NCBI GenBank assembly: GCA_964443415.1
Contig: CAYUDC010000111.1
Span: 1 to 9,121, forward strand
DNA from: B1 sp964443415
GTDB taxonomy: Bacteria > Bacteroidota > Bacteroidia > UKL13-3
Direction of reading: 5' to 3'
DNA: 9,121 bases
This document shows, one piece after another, positions 6,004-9,121 of this stretch; position 1 is the stretch's first letter, and the number at the start of each line of letters is the position of its first letter. The position numbers were made by a program, and so were the translations under genes. The notes beneath the pieces are model-generated. The model had not been told where the DNA came from. It did no database searches and saw nothing but the letters and a program-made list of their open reading frames with translations.

Positions 6004-8418
6004 TTATCCTCTTAAAACAGCTCCTACTTCTTTTTGAAAGTTTTGGATCAGTTTACTCATTACGCCCTCAATTTCTTGGTCGGTAAGTGTTTTTTCGTCG
6101 TCTTGCAACATAAAACTCAGGGCATAAGATTTTTTGCCTGCCGCAAGCTTGTCTCCTTGATACACATCAAACACATTGATTTCTTTGAGTAGCTTAGGTT
6201 CAGTTTTAAGGGCAATTTTCTCTAGGCTGCTATATGCCACATTGGCTTCTAACTCCATAGATAAATCTCTTCTAACCGCTGGGAAAATAGAGATGGGCTT
6301 CAATTTAAACTTACGATCTTGGGCCAATTGCAGCAACAAATCGAGGTTTATATCTGCATACCACACAGGCTTGTCGAGGTCGAAAGCCTTGGCCTCCTTG
6401 ACATTGAGTTGCCCAAAGCTAGCCAATAACTGTTTTTTAACCGTAAGTTGTGCGGCTTGTTCAAATCTATCGTCTGCCTCAAAGGTGTATTGAAAACCAG
6501 TGACACCAGTGAGTTTGAGCACTTGCTCCAAAACTCCTTTTAGGCTAAAGAAGGTAAAATCTGTCTTAGGCTGATTCCATGATTCTGGATGTTTCTTACC
6601 GCAAATGGCGATGGCCAAATGTTTGTTTTCTTGGTAACTCTTTAGGTCTTCGGCAACACCCTGTCGGTGGTAAGTCTTTCCAACCTCATAAAACTTTAGA
6701 TTTTGGTTTTTGCGGTTGTGGTTATACTGCAAAGCCTCGAGCATGCTAAATCTAAAATCTAATCGCATCACTTCTAAATCTTGGCTTAAAGGATTAAGCA
6801 AGGTTACAGCATGGGCCAATTGGTCTTGGTTAAAATAGCTGCTTTTGGTGAGAGAGTTGGTGGCAATTTCTAAAAAGCCATTGTGACTTAAATACGCACA
6901 AATTCGTTCTTTGAGGTTTCGTCCCTTTTCGCTTTCGCTAAATGTCATGGCCGATTTTATGTCATGCCCCATCTCTATTTGGTTCAAACCGTAGATTCTA
7001 AGAATTTCTTCTGTTACATCTGCTGGCCTGGTAACATCTACACGATAAGGTGGCACGCTTAAACACCATTGCTCATTGGTTTTTTGGGTGATGGCAATGT
7101 CTAATCGGTTCAAAATATTTTCTAAAACCTCTTCTGGAATTTCTTTTCCTATAAGGGCATTATTTTTTTTCGGGTTGAACCAAACCTCGCGATGCGGTTC
7201 TGGCTGCGGATAAACATCGATGAGCGCAGAGGCAATGCTGCCACCTGCTAATTCTAAGATAAGCGCCGCAGCGTGCATCAGCACAGGGATGGTACTATTT
7301 GGATCAGTGCCTCTTTCAAATCTAAAGCCTGCATCGGTATGAAGGCCGTGGGCTTTGGCCGCTTTTCTGATAGTGGCTGCATCAAACCAAGCACTTTCTA
7401 AAAACACGTCTTTGGTTTGGGCATGAATACCAGAATGCATTCCGCCAAACAAACCTCCTAAAGCCAAAGGTTTTTGGGTGTCGGCAATCATACACTCTAT
7501 GCCTTTTAATTTGCGTTCCACTCCATCTAAGGTTACAAAAGGCTCGTTTGCCTCAGCGGTTCTCACCACAATTTTATTGCCTGTAATAGCGCTTGCATCA
7601 AAGGCATGAAGCGGTTGACCCCAAGTATGCAGCATGTAATTGGTGATATCTACCACATTATTGATGGGATTGATGCCAATGGCTTTTAGCCTATGCTGCA
7701 ACCATATAGGCGAATTGGCAATACTCACATTTTTAATAAGCAATCCACTGTATCTAAGCCCACCACTATTAGGAGCAATTTCTACTTCTATCGGTTGAGA
7801 GCTATCTAGCATTAAAGCTGGCACGGATGGCATTTGTAAGTTTAAGCCAAGGGCTTTTAAATCTCTGGCAACTCCGTAGTGGCTGGCAGCATCGCCACGG
7901 TTGGCGGTAAGCCCAATTTCTAGGATATGATCTGAATAGGTTTCGAAATATTCGGCAGCAGGCTTGCCTGGCTCGTAATGAGCAGGCAATACTAAAATGC
8001 CATCATGACTTTCGCCTAAGCTAAGTTCATCTTCTGCACAAATCATCCCTTCGGAAACTTCTCCACGAATTTTAGCCTTCTTGATTTCGAAAGGTTCTCC
8101 TTTGGTGGGGTAAACGGTGGAACCAACAGTGGCCACTAATACTTTTTGACCGGCCGCCACATTAGGAGCACCACATACTATTTGTTTGGGCTCTGTTTCT
8201 CCAATATTTACTTTACAAACCCTAAGTTTATCGGCATTGGGGTGTGGTTCGGCAGAAAGCACTTCTCCTATCACAATCCCTTTAAGACCGCCAGGTATGG
8301 AGTGATACTCACTCACATCTTCTACTTCTAAGCCACAACCCGTGAGCATAGCAGAGATTTCATCAACAGATGCTTGTGGCCCAATAAAATCCTGAAGCCA
8401 CTTATAACTAATTCTCAT
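6004..8418 (-). CDS. pheT: Phenylalanine--tRNA ligase beta subunit
   Basis: PheT forms the alpha2-beta2 phenylalanyl-tRNA synthetase with PheS; the beta subunit binds tRNA and edits mischarged Tyr-tRNA. The 804-residue product has the usual length and order: RISYKWLQDFIG at the N-terminus, an EMAP/OB-type tRNA-binding domain (about 43-150, with AEPHPNADKLRVCKV and IVCGAPNV), the B3/B4 editing domain (about 210-390, with NNVVDITNYM and HAFD), B5 (about 405-475, with PPYRVDVTRPADVTEEILRI), the catalytic-like core, and a C-terminal FDX-ACB anticodon-binding domain (about 712-804, PAVRRDLSMEL). No truncation or frameshift is seen. pheS is not adjacent: upstream lies a divergent gene, so the two subunits are encoded apart, as is common in Bacteroidota. 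It is the first gene of the minus-strand cluster, transcribed from the 8419-8513 gap. Confidence 0.98.
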   Translation of the reverse strand: MRISYKWLQDFIGPQASVDEISAMLTGCGLEVEDVSEYHSIPGGLKGIVIGEVLSAEPHPNADKLRVCKVNIGETEPKQIVCGAPNVAAGQKVLVATVGSTVYPTKGEPFEIKKAKIRGEVSEGMICAEDELSLGESHDGILVLPAHYEPGKPAAEYFETYSDHILEIGLTANRGDAASHYGVARDLKALGLNLQMPSVPALMLDSSQPIEVEIAPNSGGLRYSGLLIKNVSIANSPIWLQHRLKAIGINPINNVVDITNYMLHTWGQPLHAFDASAITGNKIVVRTAEANEPFVTLDGVERKLKGIECMIADTQKPLALGGLFGGMHSGIHAQTKDVFLESAWFDAATIRKAAKAHGLHTDAGFRFERGTDPNSTIPVLMHAAALILELAGGSIASALIDVYPQPEPHREVWFNPKKNNALIGKEIPEEVLENILNRLDIAITQKTNEQWCLSVPPYRVDVTRPADVTEEILRIYGLNQIEMGHDIKSAMTFSESEKGRNLKERICAYLSHNGFLEIATNSLTKSSYFNQDQLAHAVTLLNPLSQDLEVMRLDFRFSMLEALQYNHNRKNQNLKFYEVGKTYHRQGVAEDLKSYQENKHLAIAICGKKHPESWNQPKTDFTFFSLKGVLEQVLKLTGVTGFQYTFEADDRFEQAAQLTVKKQLLASFGQLNVKEAKAFDLDKPVWYADINLDLLLQLAQDRKFKLKPISIFPAVRRDLSMELEANVAYSSLEKIALKTEPKLLKEINVFDVYQGDKLAAGKKSYALSFMLQDDEKTLTDQEIEGVMSKLIQNFQKEVGAVLRG

Positions 8419-8449
8419 GTATATTTTTTGCTACTAATGTTTAAGCAGG

Positions 8450-8457
8450 CGAAAATA
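8450..8457 (-). promoter_or_regulatory. Candidate -7 element for the pheT cluster
   Basis: The minus-strand octamer TATTTTCG matches the Bacteroidota -7 consensus TAnnTTTG at five of six fixed positions and would put transcription start about 25 nt before the pheT ATG. No convincing -33 TTTG is found at the right spacing, so this is only a candidate. The divergent gap must nonetheless hold the promoter, because no minus-strand gene precedes pheT. Confidence 0.3.
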
Positions 8458-8497
8458 AGATTTTATGTAAGTCTTTTCTAATCTCTGCGCGAAGTGT

Positions 8498-8505
8498 TTA
8501 ATTTG
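8498..8505 (+). promoter_or_regulatory. Candidate -7 element for the CoA-binding gene
   Basis: TTAATTTG matches TAnnTTTG at five of six fixed positions. A T-rich patch (TTTT, 8474-8477) lies 20 nt upstream where the -33 TTTG should be. Transcription would start only a few bases before the ATG at 8514, giving a nearly leaderless mRNA. Weak evidence. Confidence 0.25.
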
Positions 8506-8513
8506 TTGCCAAC

Positions 8514-8873
8514 ATGAAAAAAACCTTAGTGGTGGGAGCCACCCCCAATCCGGATAGATATTCCTTTATGGCCACAGAAATGTTAAGTGCTTATGGTCAC
8601 TTGGTTGTGCCCTTTGGCATCAGAAAAGGTTTTATTGGAGAGCATGAAATTAAAAATGAATGGCCAACAGAGAGCGATTTTGACACCATTACCTTGTATT
8701 TAAATCCTGCCATGCAAGAAGATTACAAAGTAAAAATAATGCAATTGCGCCCCAAAAGGGTTATTTTTAATCCGGGTACCGAAAACCCTAGCTTCGAAAA
8801 AGAGTTATTAGAAAATGGGATAACACCCATTGAAGCCTGCACCTTGGTGATGTTAAGAACAGGACAATATTAA
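8514..8873 (+). CDS. CoA-binding domain protein (YccU-like Rossmann fold)
   Basis: This 119-residue protein is a single small Rossmann-type CoA-binding domain of the CoA_binding_2/YccU kind. The nucleotide-binding turn VVGATPNPDRYSFMA (about 6-20) replaces the family's usual GAS.NP.RYSY.A form with only mild differences. HLVVPFGIRKG (about 29-39), PKRVIFNPGTENPSFE (about 80-95) and a C-terminal IEACTLVML are also typical. The length is normal and it stands alone, without the ATP-grasp or ligase domains of acetyl/acyl-CoA synthetases. Such proteins are widespread, and their cellular role is poorly defined; CoA binding is inferred from the fold. The start is an ATG without a Shine-Dalgarno sequence. 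A lipoprotein gene follows after 15 bp and is probably co-transcribed. Confidence 0.88.
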   Translation: MKKTLVVGATPNPDRYSFMATEMLSAYGHLVVPFGIRKGFIGEHEIKNEWPTESDFDTITLYLNPAMQEDYKVKIMQLRPKRVIFNPGTENPSFEKELLENGITPIEACTLVMLRTGQY

Positions 8874-8888
8874 AATAAATAGAATACC

Positions 8889-9121
8889 ATGAAAAAGATA
8901 GGATTGATTTGCATGTTGATGGCTGTGATGGCAGCCTGTACTTCCCCAAAAGAAAAGGCCCTCAAAGAGATTAAGGGCTTAGAGCAAAACGACTCTGCTT
9001 TTAGTGAGTCCTTGATGAGTGAAATAAAGGCTAAGTATTTGGCCTTTGTAGAGAGTTACCCAGATGATGAGGCCAGTCCATTATTTTTATTAAAGGCAGC
9101 TCAACATTCGATTGTATTAAA
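8889..9121 (+). CDS. Lipoprotein with TPR-like sequence, C-terminus cut by window edge
   Basis: 77 codons are visible from the ATG at 8889 to the right edge, without a stop. The N-terminus is a lipoprotein signal: MKK, a hydrophobic stretch (IGLICMLMAVM) and the lipobox MAAC with the acylated Cys at position 17, followed by TSPKEK. The mature part is charged and helical; residues about 50-75 (YLAFVESYPDDEASPLFLLK) resemble the first helix pair of the TPR-containing lipoproteins common in Bacteroidota, in which 'F...YPDD..aP..LFkAA' is a usual pattern. A scaffolding role at the periplasmic face of the envelope is possible, but too little is visible to name the protein. It lies 15 bp after the CoA-binding gene, suggesting one operon; no functional link between the two is obvious. 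Confidence 0.75.
   Translation, partial: MKKIGLICMLMAVMAACTSPKEKALKEIKGLEQNDSAFSESLMSEIKAKYLAFVESYPDDEASPLFLLKAAQHSIVL

Noticed and set aside
6176..6493. 105-codon plus-strand open frame
   Set aside because: It is antisense to the FDX-ACB end of pheT and resembles no known protein.
8419..8513. Amino-acid-responsive leader (pheM-like attenuator or T-box) before pheT
   Set aside because: The gap is 95 bp and shared with a divergent gene; I see no Phe-rich leader peptide, terminator hairpin or T-box consensus in it.
1..9121. Defence island, prophage, insertion sequence or CRISPR array
   Set aside because: All sizeable frames are explained by housekeeping or envelope genes; I see no transposase, integrase, phage-like gene, terminal inverted repeats or spaced repeats.

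Overview
The window looks like chromosomal housekeeping DNA from a member of the Bacteroidota, probably a Cytophagia-, Chitinophagia- or Sphingobacteriia-like lineage. I infer this from the gene order pheT - small coiled-coil gene - zapA - rny, from the Bacteroidota-style alpha-2-macroglobulin with its acidic/aromatic 'NNPC' segment, from the lack of Shine-Dalgarno sequences in front of clear start codons, and from the moderately AT-rich composition. No species can be named. I see no mobile element, CRISPR array, tRNA or rRNA.

Layout on the minus strand, in transcription order (right to left): pheT (8418-6004) begins a compact cluster. It is followed 2 nt later by a 100-residue coiled-coil gene (6001-5699), which overlaps zapA (5702-5415) by 4 nt; 39 nt after zapA comes rny (5375-3831). 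A strong intrinsic terminator (3776-3810) closes this cluster. A very large gene for an alpha-2-macroglobulin family protein then starts at 3731 and runs off the left edge. 1243 codons are visible in one unbroken frame, and the C-terminal part, where any thioester would be, lies outside the window.

Layout on the plus strand: a 95-bp divergent intergenic region (8419-8513) separates pheT from a small CoA-binding (YccU-like) gene (8514-8873). A lipoprotein gene with TPR-like sequence follows (8889 onward) and is cut by the right edge.

How the genes fit together: the pheT cluster combines translation (phenylalanyl-tRNA synthetase beta), cell division (ZapA and a coupled coiled-coil partner candidate) and mRNA decay (RNase Y). 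The alpha-2-macroglobulin is an envelope protein thought to trap proteases and is transcriptionally separated from rny by the terminator. I do not find a convincing undescribed system. The most useful leads are the uncharacterised coiled-coil protein translationally coupled to ZapA, the TTG start of zapA, a possible hairpin just ahead of the rny start codon, and the membrane-anchored (not lipoprotein) N-terminus of the macroglobulin.
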